Assembly: GCA_963662155.1 (NCBI GenBank)
Contig: OY759275.1
Span: forward strand, 247,501-311,500
DNA: 64,000 nt
Source of the DNA: Lamellibrachia columna
Lineage: Eukaryota; Annelida; Polychaeta; Sabellida; Siboglinidae
Direction: 5' to 3'
The position numbers and the translations under genes are program-made. Below are positions 28,620 through 43,599 of this stretch, one piece after another (the stretch's first letter is position 1; each line of letters begins with the position of its first letter). Below the pieces are notes generated by a model. It ran no database searches. It was given only the letters and a program-made list of their open reading frames with translations, and was not told where the DNA came from.

Positions 28620-31600
28620 TTCACTCATAATTTTTACAGTTTTGAAGTGGTACCAATACTGACTACAGATTCGTGTAACATTACATATTGTCTACAAAAT
28701 ATGTCAAAGTCAGTTTGGTATGTTTTGAAATCACAAGTCTGGGCTCAGCCCTGTATTTGCACTCTCTTACAATGACAGCAGGCACTCTGCCTATGAAATC
28801 TCACCAAAAAACGCCCTATATGGTTCACTCATAATTTTTACACTTTTGAAGTGGCACCAAAACTGACTACAGATTCTTGTAGTATGACATATTGGCTACA
28901 AAATGTGACAAAGTCAGTTTGGTATGTTTTGAAATCACTAGTCTGGGCTCAGCCCTGTATTTGCCCTCTCTTACAATGACAGCAGGCATTCTGCCTATGA
29001 AATCTCACCAAAAAACGCCCAATATGGTTCACTCATAATTTTTACACTTTTGAAGTGGCACCAAAACTGACAACAGATTCTTGTAGCACGACATCTTGAC
29101 TACAACATATGACAAAGTCAGTTTGGTATGTTTTGAAATCACTAGTCTGGGCTCAGCCCTGTATTTGCACTCTCTTACAATGACAGCAGGCATTCTGCCT
29201 ATGAAATCTCACCAAAAAACGCCCAATATGGTTCACTCATAATTTTTACACTTTTGAAGTGGCACCAAAACTGACTACAGATTCTTGTAGCAAGACATCT
29301 TCACTACAAAATATGACAAAGTCAGTTTGGTATGTTTTGAAATCACTAGTCTGGGCTCAGCCCTGTATTTGCACTCTCTTACAATGACAGCAGGCATTTT
29401 GCCTATGAAATCTCAAGAAAAAACGCCCAAAATGGTTCACTCATAATTTTTACAGTTTTGAAGTGGCACCAAAACTGACTACAGATTCTTGTAGCATGAC
29501 ATCTTGGCTACAAAATATGACAAAATCAGTTTGGTACGTTTTGAAATCACTAGTCTGGGCTCAGCCCTGTATTTGCCCTCTCTTACAATGACAGCAGGCA
29601 TTCTGCCTATGAAATCTCACCAAAAAATGCCCTATATGGTTCACTCATAATTTTTACACTTTTGAAGTGGTACCAAAACAGACTACAGATTTGTGTAACA
29701 TTACATATTGTCTACATAATATGTCAAAGTCAATTTGGTATGTTTTGAAATCACAAGTCTGGGCTCAGCCCTGTATTTGCCCTCTCTTACAATGACAGCA
29801 GGCACTCTACCTATGAAATCTCACCAAAAAACGCCCAAAATGGTTCACTCATAATTTTTACAGTTTTGAAGTGGCACCAAAACTTACAACAGATTCGTTT
29901 AATATGACATATTGGCTACAAAATATGACAAAGTCGGATTGGTATGTTTTGAAATCACTAGTCTGGGCTCAGCCCTGTATTTGCACTCTCTTACAATGAC
30001 AGCAGGCATTCTGCCTATGAAATCTCACCAAAAAACGCCCAAAATGGTTCACTCATAATTTTTACACTTTTGAAATGGCACCAAAACCGACTACAGATTC
30101 TTGTAGCATGACATCTTGGCTACAAAATATGACAAAGTCAGTTTGGTATGTTTTGAAATCACTAGTCTTGGCTCAGCCCTGTATTTGCTCTTTCTTACAA
30201 TGACAGCAGGCATTCTGCCTATGAAATCTCACCAAAAAACGCCCAAAATTGTTCACTCATAATTTTTACAGTTTTGAAGTGGCACCAAAACTGACTACAG
30301 ATGCGTTTAACATGACATATTGGCTACAAAATATGACAAAGTCGGTTTGGTATGTTTTGAAATCACTAGTCTGGGCTCAGCTCTGTATTTGCACTCTCTT
30401 ACAATGACAGTAGGCATTTTGCCTATGGAATCTCACCAAAAAACGCCCAATATGGTTCACTCATAATTTTTACAGTTTTGAAGTGGTTACAAAACTGACT
30501 ACAGATTCGTGTAACATTACATATTGTCTACAAAATATGTCAAAGTCAGTTTGGTATGTTTTGAAATCACAAGTCTGGGCTCAGCCCTGTATTTGCACTC
30601 TCTTACAATGACAGCAGGCACTCTGCCTATGAAATCTCACCAAAAAACGCCCTATATGGTTCACTCATAATTTTTACACTTTTGAAGTGGCACCAAAACT
30701 GACTACATATTATTGTAGCATTACATCCTGGCTACAAAATGTGACAAAGTCAGTTTGGTATGTTTTGAAATCCCTAGTCTGGGCTCAGCCCTGTATTTGC
30801 CCTCTCTTACAATGACAGCAGGCATTTTGCCTATGAAATCTATCAAAAAACGCCCAAAATTGTTCACTCATAATTTTTACAGTTTTGAAGTGGCACCAAA
30901 ACTTACAACAGATTCGTTAAACATGACATATTGGCTACAAAATATGACAAAGTCGGTTTGGTATGTTTTGAAATCACTAGTCTGGGCTCAGCCCTGTATT
31001 TGCACTCTCTTACAATGACAGCAGGCATTTTGCCTATGAAATCTCACCAAAAAACGCCCAAAATGGTTCACTCATAATTTTTACAGTTTTGAAGTGGCAC
31101 CAAAACTGACAACAGATTCCTGTAAAATGACATATTGGCTACAAAATATAATAAAGTCAGTTTGGTATGTTTTGAAATCACTAGTCTGGGCTCAGCCCTG
31201 TATTTGCCCTCTGTTACAATGACAGCAGGCATTCTGCCTATGAAATCTCACCAAAAAACGCCCAAAATGGTTCACTCATAATTTTTACACTTTTGAAGTG
31301 GCACCAAAACTGACTACAGATTATTGTAGCATTACATCTTGGCTACAAAATGTGACAAAGTCAGTTTGGTATGTTTTGAAATCACTACTCTGGGCTCAGC
31401 CCTGTATTTGCACTCTCTTACAATGACAGCAGGCAATTTGCCTATGAAATCTCACCAAAAAACGCCCAAAATTGTTCACTCATAATTTTTACAGTTTTGA
31501 AGTGGCACCAAAACTGACTACAGATGCGTTTAACATGACATATTGGCTAAAAAATATGACAAAGTCGGTTTGGTATGTTTTGAAATCACTAGTCTGGGCT

Positions 31601-34600
31601 CAGCCCTGTATTTGCACTCTCTTACAATGACAGCAGGCATTTTGCCTATGGAATCTCACCAAAAAACGCCCAATATGGTTCACTCATAATTTTTACAGTT
31701 TTGAAGTGGTACCAACACTGACTACAGATTCGTGTAACATTACATATTGTCTACAAAATATGTCAAAGTCAGTTTGGTATGTTTTGAAATCACAAGTCTG
31801 GGCTCAGCCCTGTATTTGCACTCTCTTACAATGACAGCAGGCACTCTGCCTATGAAATCTCACCAAAAAACGCCCTATATGGTTCACTCATAATTTTTAC
31901 ACTTTTGAAGTGGCACCAAAACTGACTACAGATTCTTGTAGTATGACATATTGGCTACAAAATGTGACAAAGTCAGTTTGGTATGTTTTGAAATCACTAG
32001 TCTGGGCTCAGCCCTGTATTTGCCCTCTCTTACAATGACAGCAGGCATTCTGCCTATGAAATCTCACAAAAAAACGCCAAATATGGTTCACTCATAATTT
32101 TTACACTTTTGAAGTGGCACCAAAACTGACAACAGATTCTTGTAGCACGACATCTTGACTACAACATATGACAAAGTCAGTTTGGTATGTTTTGAAATCA
32201 CTAGTCTGGGCTCAGCCCTGTATTTGCACTCTCTTACAATGACAGCAGGCATTCTGCCTATGAAATCTCACCAAAAAACGCCCAATATGGTTCACTCATA
32301 ATTTTTACACCTTTGAAGTGGCACCAAAACTGACTACAGATTCTTGTAGCACGACATCTTCACTACAAAATATGACAAAGTCAGTTTGGTATGTTTTGAA
32401 ATCACTAGTCTGGGCTCAGCCCTGTATTTGCACTCTCTTACAATGACAGCAGGCATTTTGCCTATGAAATCTCAAGAAAAAACGCCCAAAATGGTTCACT
32501 CATAATTTTTACAGTTTTGAAGTGGCACCAAAACTGACTACAGATTCTTGTAGCATGACATCTTGGCTACAAAATATGACAAAATCAGTTTGGTATGTTT
32601 TGAAATCACTAGTCTGGGCTCAGCCCTGTATTTGCCCTCTCTTACAATGACAGCAGGCATTCTGCCTATGAAATCTCACCAAAAAATGCCCTATATGGTT
32701 CACTCATAATTTTTACACTTTTGAAGTGGTACCAAAACAGACTACAGATTTGTGTAACATTACATATTGTCTACATAATATGTCAAAGTCAATTTGGTAT
32801 GTTTTGAAATCACAAGTCTGGGCTCAGCCCTGTATTTGCCCTCTCTTACAATGACAGCAGGCACTCTACCTATGAAATCTCACCAAAAAACGCCCAAAAT
32901 GGTTCACTCATAATCTTTACAGTTTTGAAGTGGTAACAAAACTGACTACAGATTCGTGTAACATTACATATTGTCTACAAAATATGTCAAAGTCAGTTTG
33001 GTATGTTTTGAAATCACAAGTCTGGGCTCAGCCCTGTATTTGCACTCTCTTACAATGACAGCAGGCACTCTGCCTATGAAATCTCACCAAAAAACGCCCT
33101 ATATGGTTCACTCATAATTTTTACACTTTTGAAGTGGCACCAAAACTGACTACATATTATTGTAGCATTACATCCTGGCTACAAAATGTGACAAAGTCAG
33201 TTTGGTATGTTTTGAAATCCCTAGTCTGGGCTCAGCCCTGTATTTGCCCTCTCTTACAATGACAGCAGGCATTTTGCCTATGAAATCTACCAAAAAACGC
33301 CCAAAATTGTTCACTCATAATTTTTACAGTTTTGAAGTGGCACCAAAACTTACAACAGATTCGTTAAACATGACATATTGGCTACAAAATATGACAAAGT
33401 CGGTTTGGTATGTTTTGAAATCACTAGTCTGGGCTCAGCCCTGTATTTGCACTCTCTTACAATGACAGCAGGCATTTTGCCTATGAAATCTCACCAAAAA
33501 ACGCCCAAAATGGTTCACTCATAATTTTTACAGTTTTGAAGTGGCACCAAAACTGACAACAGATTCCTGTAAAATGACATATTGGCTACAAAATATAATA
33601 AAGTCAGTTTGGTATGTTTTGAAATCACTAGTCTGGGCTCAGCCCTGTATTTGCCCTCTGTTACAATGACAGCAGGCATTCTGCCTATGAAATCTCACCA
33701 AAAAACGCCCAAAATGGTTCACTCATAATTTTTACACTTTTGAAGTGGCACCAAAACTGACTACAGATTATTGTAGCATTACATCTTGGCTACAAAATGT
33801 GACAAAGTCAGTTTGGTATGTTTTGAAATCACTACTCTGGGCTCAGCCCTGTATTTGCACTCTCTTACAATGACAGCAGGCAATTTGCCTATGAAATCTC
33901 ACCAAAAAACGCCCAAAATTGTTCACTCATAATTTTTACAGTTTTGAAGTGGCACCAAAACTGACTACAGATGCGTTTAACATGACATATTGGCTACAAA
34001 ATATGACAAAGTCGGTTTGGTATGTTTTGAAATCACTAGTCTGGGCTCAGCCCTGTATTTGCACTCTCTTACAATGACAGCAGGCATTTTGCCTATGGAA
34101 TCTCACCAAAAAACGCCCAATATGGTTCACTCATAATTTTTACAGTTTTGAAGTGGTACCAACACTGACTACAGATTCGTGTAACATTACATATTGTCTA
34201 CAAAATATGTCAAAGTCAGTTTGGTATGTTTTGAAATCACAAGTCTGGGCTCAGCCCTGTATTTGCACTCTCTTACAATGACAGCAGGCACTCTGCCTAT
34301 GAAATCTCACCAAAAAACGCCCTATATGGTTCACTCATAATTTTTACACTTTTGAAGTGGCACCAAAACTGACTACAGATTCTTGTAGCATGACATCTTG
34401 GCTACAAAATATGACAAAATCAGTTTGGTATGTTTTGAAATCACTAGTCTGGGCTCAGCCCTGTATTTGCCCTCTCTTACAATGACAGCAGGCATTCTGC
34501 CTATGAAATCTCACCAAAAAATGCCCTATATGGTTCACTCATAATTTTTACACTTTTGAAGTGGTACCAAAACAGACTACAGATTTGTGTAACATTACAT

Positions 34601-34750
34601 ATTGTCTACATAATATGTCAAAGTCAATTTGGTATGTTTTGAAATCACAAGTCTGGGCTCAGCCCTGTATTTGCCCTCTCTTACAATGACAGCAGGCACT
34701 CTACCTATGAAATCTCACCAAAAAACGCCCAAAATGGTTCACTCATAATC
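28620..34750 (+). repeat. satellite higher-order blocks of about 15 and 12 monomers
   Basis: Rare variants recur together at a fixed distance. AGTATGACATATTGG is at 28881 and 31940, and TCTCAAGAAAAAACG is at 29411 and 32470; both gaps are 3059 bp, about 15 monomers. A second distance, 2447 bp (about 12 monomers), links the frames at 30755 and 33202. These are large segmental duplications inside the array. Confidence 0.8.
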
Positions 34751-36379
34751 TTTACAGTTTTGAAGTGGTAACAAAATTGACTACAGATTCGTGTAACATT
34801 ACATATTGTCTACAAAATATGTCAAAGTCACTTTGGTATGTTTTGAAATCACAAGTCTGGGCTCAGCCCTGTATTTGCACTCTCTTACAATGACAGCAGG
34901 CACTCTGCCTATGAAATCTCACCAAAAAACGCCCTATATGGTTCACTCATAATTTTTACACTTTTGAAGTGGCACCAAAACTGACTACAGATTCGTTTAA
35001 TATGACATATTGGCTACAAAATATGACAAAGTCGGTTTGGTATGTTTTGAAATCACTAGTCTGGGCTCAGCCCTGTATTTGCACTCTCTTACAATGACAG
35101 CAGGCATTTTGCCTATGAATCTCACCAAAAAACGCCCAATATGGTTCACTCATAATTTTTACAGTTTTGAAGTGGTACCAAAACTGACTACAGATTCGTG
35201 TAACATTACATATTGTCTACATAATGTGTCAAAGTCAATTTGGTATGTTTTGAAATCACAAGTCTGGGCTCAGCCCTGTATTTGCCCTCTCTTACAATGA
35301 CAGCAGGCACTCTACCTATGAAATCTCACCAAAAAACGCCCAAAATGGTTCACTCATAATTTTTAGTTTTGAAGTGGCACCAAAACTTACTACAGATTCT
35401 TGTAGCATGACATCTTGGCTACAAAATCAGTTTGGTATGTTTTGAAATCACTAGTCTGGGCTCAGCCCTGTATTTGCTCTCTCTTACAATGACAGCAGGC
35501 ATTCTGCCTATGAAATCTCACCAAAAAACGCCCTATATGGTTCACTCATAATTTTTACACTTTTGAAGTGGCACCAAAACTGACTACATATTATTGTAGC
35601 ATTACATCCTGGCTACAAAATGTGACAAAGTCAGTTTGGTATGTTTTGAAATCCCTAGTCTGGGCTCAGCCCTGTATTTGCCCTCTCTTACAATGACAGC
35701 AGGCATTTTGCCTATGAAATCTCACCAAAAAACTCCCAAAATTGTTCACTCATAATTTTTACAGTTTTGAAGTGGCACCAAAACTGACTACAGATGCGTT
35801 TAACATGACATATTGGCTACAAAATATGACAAAGTCGGTTTGGTATGTTTTGAAATCACTAGTCTGGGCTCAGCCCTGTATTTGCACTCTCTTACAATGA
35901 CAGCAGGCATTTTGCCTATGGAATCTCACCAAAAAACGCCCAATATGGTTCACTCATAATTTTTACAGTTTTGAAGTGGCACCAAAACTGACTACAGATT
36001 CTTGTAGCATGACATCTTGGCTACAAAATATGACAAAATCAGTTTGGTATGTTTTGAAATCACTAGTCTGGGCTCAGCCCTGTATTTGCCCTCTCTTACA
36101 ATGACAGCAGGCATTCTGCCTATGAAATCTCACCAAAAAATGCCCTATATGGTTCACTCATAATTTTTACACTTTTGAAGTGGTACCAAAACAGACTACA
36201 GATTTGTGTAACATTACATATTGTCTACATAATATGTCAAAGTCAATTTGGTATGTTTTGAAATCACAAGTCTGGGCTCAGCCCTGTATTTGCCCTCTCT
36301 TACAATGACAGCAGGCACTCTACCTATGAAATCTCACCAAAAAACGCCCAAAATGGTTCACTCATAATTTTTACAGTTT

Positions 36380-39230
36380 TGAAGTGGCACCAAAACTTAC
36401 AACAGATTCGTTTAACATGACATATTGGCTACAAAATATGACAAAGTCGGTTTGGTATGTTTTGAAATCACTAGTCTGGGCTCAGCCCTGTATTTGCCCT
36501 CTCTTACAATGACACCAGGCATTCTGCCTATGAAATCTCACCAAAAAACGCCCTATATGGTTCACTCATAATTTTTACACTTTTGAAGTGTCACCAAAAC
36601 TGACTACAGATTCGTTTAACATGACATATTGGCTACAAAATATGACAAAGTCGGTTTGGTATGTTTTGAAATCACTAGTCTGGGCTCAGCCCTGTATTTG
36701 CACTCTCTTACAATGACAGCAGGCATTCTGCCTATGAAATCTCACCAAAAAACGCCCAAAATGGTTCACTCATAATTTTTACACTTTTGAAATGGCACCA
36801 AAACCGACTACAGATTCTTGTAGCATGACATCTTGGCTACAAAATATGACAAAGTCAGTTTGGTATGTTTTGAAATCACTAGTCTTGGCTCAGCCCTGTA
36901 TTTGCTCTCTCTTACAATGACAGCAGGCATTTTGCCTATGAAATCTCACCAAAAAACGCCCAAAATTGTTCACTCATAATTTTTACAGTTTTGAAGTGGC
37001 ACCAAAACTGACTACAGATGCGTTTAACATGACATATTGGCTACAAAATATGACAAAGTCGGTTTGGTATGTTTTGAAATCACTAGTCTGGGCTCAGCTC
37101 TGTATTTGCACTCTCTTACAATGACAGTAGGCATTTTGCCTATGGAATCTCACCAAAAAACGCCCAATATGGTTCACTCATAATTTTTACAGTTTTGAAG
37201 TGGTTACAAAACTGACTACAGATTCGTGTAACATTACATATTGTCTACAAAATATGTCAAAGTCAGTTTGGTATGTTTTGAAATCACAAGTCTGGGCTCA
37301 GCCCTGTATTTGCACTCTCTTACAATGACAGCAGGCACTCTGCCTATGAAATCTCACCAAAAAACGCCCTATATGGTTCACTCATAATTTTTACAATTTT
37401 GAAGTGGCACCAAAACTGACTACAGATTCTTGTAGCATGACATCTTGGCTACAAAATATGACAAAGTCAGTTTGGTATGTTTTGAAATCACTAGTCTAGG
37501 CTCAGCCCTGTATTTGCACTCTCTTACAATGACAGCAGGCATTTTGCCTATGAAATATCAAGAAAAAACGCCCAAAATGGTTCACTCATAATTTTTACAG
37601 TTTTGAAGTGGCACCAAAACTTACTACAGATTCTTGTAGCATGACATCTTGGCTACAAAATATGACAAAATCAGTTTGGTATGTTTTGAAATCACTAGTC
37701 TGGGCTCAGCCCTGTATTTGCCCTCTCTTACAATGACAGCAGGCATTCTGCCTATGAAATCTCACCAAAAAATGCCCTATATGGTTCACTCATAATTTTT
37801 ACACTTTTGAAGTGGTACCAAAACAGACTACAGATTTGTGTAACATTACATATTGTCTACATAATATGTCAAAGTCAATTTGGTATGTTTTGAAATCACA
37901 AGTCTGGGCTCAGCCCTGTATTTGCCCTCTCTTACAATGACAGCAGGCACTCTACCTATGAAATCTCACCAAAAAACGCCCAAAATGGTTCACTCATAAT
38001 TTTTACAGTTTTGAAGTGGCACCAAAACTTACAACAGATTCGTTTAACATGACATATTGGCTACAAAATATGACAAAGTCGGTTTGGTATGTTTTGAAAT
38101 CACTAGTCTGGGTTCAGCCCTGTATTTGCCCTCTCTTACAATGACACCAGGCATTCTGCCTATGAAATCTCACCAAAAAACGCCCTATATGGTTCACTCA
38201 TAATTTTTACACTTTTGAAGTGGCACCAAAACTGACTACAGATTCGTTTAACATGACATATTGGCTACAAAATATGACAAAGTCGGTTTGGTATGTTTTG
38301 AAATCACTAGTCTGGGCTCAGCCCTGTATTTGCACTCTCTTACAATGACAGTAGGCATTCTGCCTATGAAATCTCACCAAAAAACGCCCAAAATGGTTCA
38401 CTCATAATTTTTACACTTTTGAAATGGCACCAAAACCGACTACAGATTCTTGTAGCACGACATCTTGGCTACAAAATATGACAAAGTCAGTTTGGTATGT
38501 TTTGAAATCACTAGTCTGGGCTCAGCCCTGTATTTGCTCTCTCTTACAATGACAGCAGGCATTTTGTCTATGAAATCTCACCAAAAAACGCCCAAAATTG
38601 TTCACTCATAATTTTTACAGTTTTGAAGTGGCACCAAAACTGACTACAGATGCGTTTAACATGACATATTGGCTACAAAATATGACAAAGTCGGTTTGGT
38701 ATGTTTTGAAATCACTAGTCTGGGCTCAGCTCTGTATTTGCACTCTCTTACAATGACAGTAGGCATTTTGCCTATGGAATCTCACCAAAAAACGCCCAAT
38801 ATGGTTCACTCATAATTTTTACAGTTTTGAAGTGGTTACAAAACTGACTACAGATTCGTGTAACATTACATATTGTCTACAAAATATGTCAAAGTCAGTT
38901 TGGTATGTTTTGAAATCACAAGTCTGGGCTCAGCCCTGTATTTGCACTCTCTTACAATGACAGCAGGCACTCTGCCTATGAAATCTCACCAAAAAACGCC
39001 CTATATGGTTCACTCATAATTTTTACAATTTTGAAGTGGCACCAAAACTGACTACAGATTCTTGTAGCATGACATCTTGGCTACAAAATGTGACAAAGTC
39101 AGTTTGGTATGTTTTGAAATCACTAGTCTGGGCTCAGCCCTGTATTTGCCGTCTCTTTCAATGACAGCAGGCATTCTGTCTATGAAATCTCACCAAAAAA
39201 CGCCCAATATGGTTCACTCATAATTTTTAC
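36380..39230 (+). repeat. satellite higher-order block of 8 monomers
   Basis: The rare variant GACACCAGGCATTCTGCC occurs at 36511 and 38143, exactly 1632 bp or 8 x 204 apart. The surrounding monomers carry matching private variants in the same order. Confidence 0.75.
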
Positions 39231-39829
39231 AGTTTTGAAGTGGCACTAAAAATTTCCAACAGATTCTTGTAGCATGACATCTTGGCTACAAAATATGACA
39301 AAATCAGTTTGGTATGTTTTGAAATCACTAGTCTGGGCTCAGCCCTGTATTTGCCCTCTCTTACAATGACAGCAGGCATTCTGCCTATGAAATCTCATCA
39401 AAAAACGCCCTATATGGTTCACTCATAATTTTTACACTTTTCAAGTGGCACCAAAACTGACTACAGATTATTGTAGCATGACATCTTGGCTACAAAATGT
39501 GACAAAGTCAGTTTGGTATGTTTTGAAATCACTAGTCTGGGCTCAGCCCTGTATTTGCCCTCTCTTACAATGACAGCAGGCATTTTGCCTATGAAATCTC
39601 ACCAAAAAACGCCCAAAATTGTTCACTCATAATTTTTAGTTTTGAAGTGGCACCAAAACTGACTACAGGTGCGTTTAACATGACTTATTGGCTACAAAAT
39701 ATGACAAAGCCGGTTTGGTATGTTTTGAAATCACAAGTCTGGGCTCAGCCCTGTATTTGCACTCTCTTACAATGACAGCAGGCACTCTGCCTATGAAATC
39801 TCACCAAAAAACGCCCTATATGGTTCACT

Positions 39830-42277
39830 CATAATTTTTACAATTTTGAAGTGGCACCAAAACTGACTACAGATTCTTGTAGCATGACATCTTGGCTACA
39901 AAATATGACAAAATCAGTTTGGTATGTTTTGAAATCACTAGTCTGGGCTCAGCCCTGTATTTGCCCTCTCTTACAATGACAGCAGGCATTCTGACTATGA
40001 AATCTCACCAAAAAACGCCCTATATGGTTCACTCATAATTTTTACACTTTTGAAGTGGCACCAAAACTGACTACAGATTATTGTAGCATTACATCTTGGT
40101 TACAAAATGTGACAAAGTCAGTTTGGTATGTTTTGAAATCCCTAGTCTGGACTCAGCCCTGTATTTGCCCTCTCTTACAATGACACCAGGCATTCTGCCT
40201 ATGAAATCTCACCAAAAAACGCCCTATATGGTTCACTCATAATTTTTACACTTTTGAAATGGCACCAAAACTGACTACAGATTCGTTTAACATGACATAT
40301 TGGCTACAAAATGTGACAAAGTCAGTTTGGTATGTTTTGAAATCACTAGTCTGGGCTTAGCCCTGTATTTGCACTCTCTTACAATGACAGCAGGCATTTT
40401 GCCTATGAAATCTCACCAAAAAACGCCCAATATGGTTCACTCATAATTTTTACACTTTTGAAATGGCACCAAAACTGACTACAGATTCTTGTAGCATGAC
40501 ATCTTGGCTACAAAATATGACAAAGTCAGTTTGGTATGTTTTGAAATCACTAGTCTGGGCTTAGCCCTGTATTTGCACTCTCTTACAATGACAGCAGGCA
40601 TTTTGCCTATGAAATCTCACCAAAAAACGCCCAAAATGGTTCACTCATAATTTTTACACTTTTGAAATGGCACCAAAACTGACTACAGATTCTTGTAGCA
40701 TGACATCTTGGCTACAAAATGTGACAAAGTCAGTTTGGTATGTTTTGAAATCACTAGTCTGGGCTCAGCCCTGTATTTGCCCTCTCTTACAATGACAGGA
40801 GGCATTTTGCCTATGAAATCTCACCAAAAAACGCCCAAAATTGTTCACTCATAATTTTTACAGTTTTGAAGTGGCACCAAAACTGACTACAGGTGCGTTT
40901 AACATGACATATTGTCTACAAAATATGACAAAGTCGGTTTGGTATGTTTTGAAATCACTAGTCTGGGCTCAGCCCTGTATTTGCACTCTCTTACAATGAC
41001 AGCAGGCATTTTGCCTATGGAATCTCACCAAAAAACGCCCAATATGGTTCACTCATAATTTTTACAATTTTGAAGTGGCACCAAAACTGACTACAGATTC
41101 TTGTAGCATGACATCTTGGCTACAAAATATGACAAAATCAGTTTGGTATGTTTTGAAATCACTAGTCTGGGCTCAGCCCTGTATTTGCCCTCTCTTACAA
41201 TGACAGCAGGCATTCTGACTATGAAATCTCACCAAAAAACGCCCTATATGGTTCACTCATAATTTTTACACTTTTGAAGTGGCACCAAAACTGACTACAG
41301 ATTATTGTAGCATTACATCTTGGTTACAAAATGTGACAAAGTCAGTTTGGTATGTTTTGAAATCCCTAGTCTGGACTCAGCCCTGTATTTGCCCTCTCTT
41401 ACAATGACACCAGGCATTCTGCCTATGAAATCTCACCAAAAAACGCCCTATATGGTTCACTCATAATTTTTACACTTTTGAAATGGCACCAAAACTGACT
41501 ACAGATTCGTTTAACATGACATATTGGCTACAAAATGTGACAAAGTCAGTTTGGTATGTTTTGAAATCACTAGTCTGGGCTTAGCCCTGTATTTGCACTC
41601 TCTTACAATGACAGCAGGCATTTTGCCTATGAAATCTCACCAAAAAACGCCCAATATGGTTCACTCATAATTTTTACACTTTTGAAATGGCACCAAAACT
41701 GACTACAGATTCTTGTAGCATGACATCTTGGCTACAAAATATGACAAAGTCAGTTTGGTATGTTTTGAAATCACTAGTCTGGGCTTAGCCCTGTATTTGC
41801 ACTCTCTTACAATGACAGCAGGCATTTTGCCTATGAAATCTCACCAAAAAACGCCCAAAATGGTTCACTCATAATTTTTACACTTTTGAAATGGCACCAA
41901 AACTGACTACAGATTCTTGTAGCATGACATCTTGGCTACAAAATGTGACAAAGTCAGTTTGGTATGTTTTGAAATCACTAGTCTGGGCTCAGCCCAGTAT
42001 TTGCCCTCTCTTACAATGACAGGAGGCATTTTGCCTATGAAATCTCACCAAAAAACGCCCAAAATTGTTCACTCATATTTTTTACAGTTTTGAAGTGGCA
42101 CCAAAACTGACTACAGGTGCGTTTAACATGACATATTGTCTACAAAATATGACAAAGTCGGTTTGGTATGTTTTGAAATCACTAGTCTGGGCTCAGCCCT
42201 GTATTTGCACTCTCTTACAATGACAGCAGGCATTTTGCCTATGGAATCTCACCAAAAAACGCCCAATATGGTTCACT
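39830..42277 (+). repeat. near-identical tandem duplication of 6 monomers
   Basis: Two adjacent 1224-bp blocks (39830-41053 and 41054-42277) have the same six-monomer order. The variant CCTAGTCTGGACTCAG is at 40141 and 41365, exactly 6 x 204 apart. I saw only a few differences between the blocks, such as CAGTATTTGCCC at about 41.99 kb. This is probably among the youngest amplification events in the array. Confidence 0.8.
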
Positions 42278-43599
42278 CATAATTTTTACAGTTTTGAAGT
42301 GGTACCAAAACTGACTACAGATTCGTGTAACATTACATATTGTCTACAAAATATGTCAAAGTCAGTTTGGTATGTTTTGAAATCACAAGTCTGGGCTCAG
42401 CCCTGTATTTGCACTCTCTTACAATGACAGCAGGCACTCTGCCTATGAAATCTCACCAAAAAACGCCCTATATGGTTCACTCATAATTTTTACAATTTTG
42501 AAGTGGCACCAAAATTGACTACAGATTCTTGTAGCATGACATCTTGGCTACAAAATGTGACAAAGTCAGTTTGGTATGTTTTGAAATCACTAGTCTGGGC
42601 TCAGCCCTGTATTTGCCGTCTCTTTCAATGACAGCAGGCATTCTGTCTATGAAATCTCACCAAAAAACGCCCAATATGGTTCACTCATAATTTTTACAGT
42701 TTTGAAGTGGCACTAAAAATTTCCAACAGATTCTTGTAGCATGACATCTTGGCTACAAAATATGACAAAATCAGTTTGGTATGTTTTGAAATCACTAGTC
42801 TGGGCTCAGCCCTGTATTTGCCCTCTCTTACAATGACAGCAGGCATTCTGCCTATGAAATCTCACCAAAAAACGCCCTATATGGTTCACTCATAATTTTT
42901 ACACTTTTGAAGTGGCACCAAAACTGACTACAGATTATTGTAGCATTACATCTTGGTTACAAAATGTGACAAAGTCGGTTTGGTATGTTTTGAAATCACT
43001 AGTCTGGGCTCAGCCCTGTATTTGCCCTCTCTTACAATGACAGCAGGCATTCTGCCTATGAAATCTCACCAAAAAACGCCCTATATGGTTCACTCATCAT
43101 TTTTACACTTTTGAAGTGGCACCAAAACTGACTACAGATTATTGTAGCATTACATCTTGGTTACAAAATGTGACAAAGTCAGTTTGGTATGTTTTGAAAT
43201 CGCTAGTCTGGGCTCAGCCCTGTATTTGCCCTCTCTTACAATGACAGCAGGCATTCTGCCTATGAAATCTCACCAAAAAACGCCCTATATGGTTCATTCA
43301 TAATTTTTACACTTTTGAAGTGGCACCAAAACTGACTACAGATTCGTTTAACATGACATATTGGCTACAAAATATGACAAAGTCGGTTTGGTATGTTTTG
43401 AAATCACTAGTCTGGGCTCAGCCCTGTATTTGCACTCTCTTACAATGACAGCAGGCATTCTGCCTATGAAATCTCACCAAAAAACGCCCAAAATGGTTCA
43501 CTCATAATTTTTACACTTTTGAAATGGCATCAAAACTGACTACAGATTCTTGTAGCATGACATCTTGGCTACAAAATGTGACAAAGTCAGTTTGGTATG

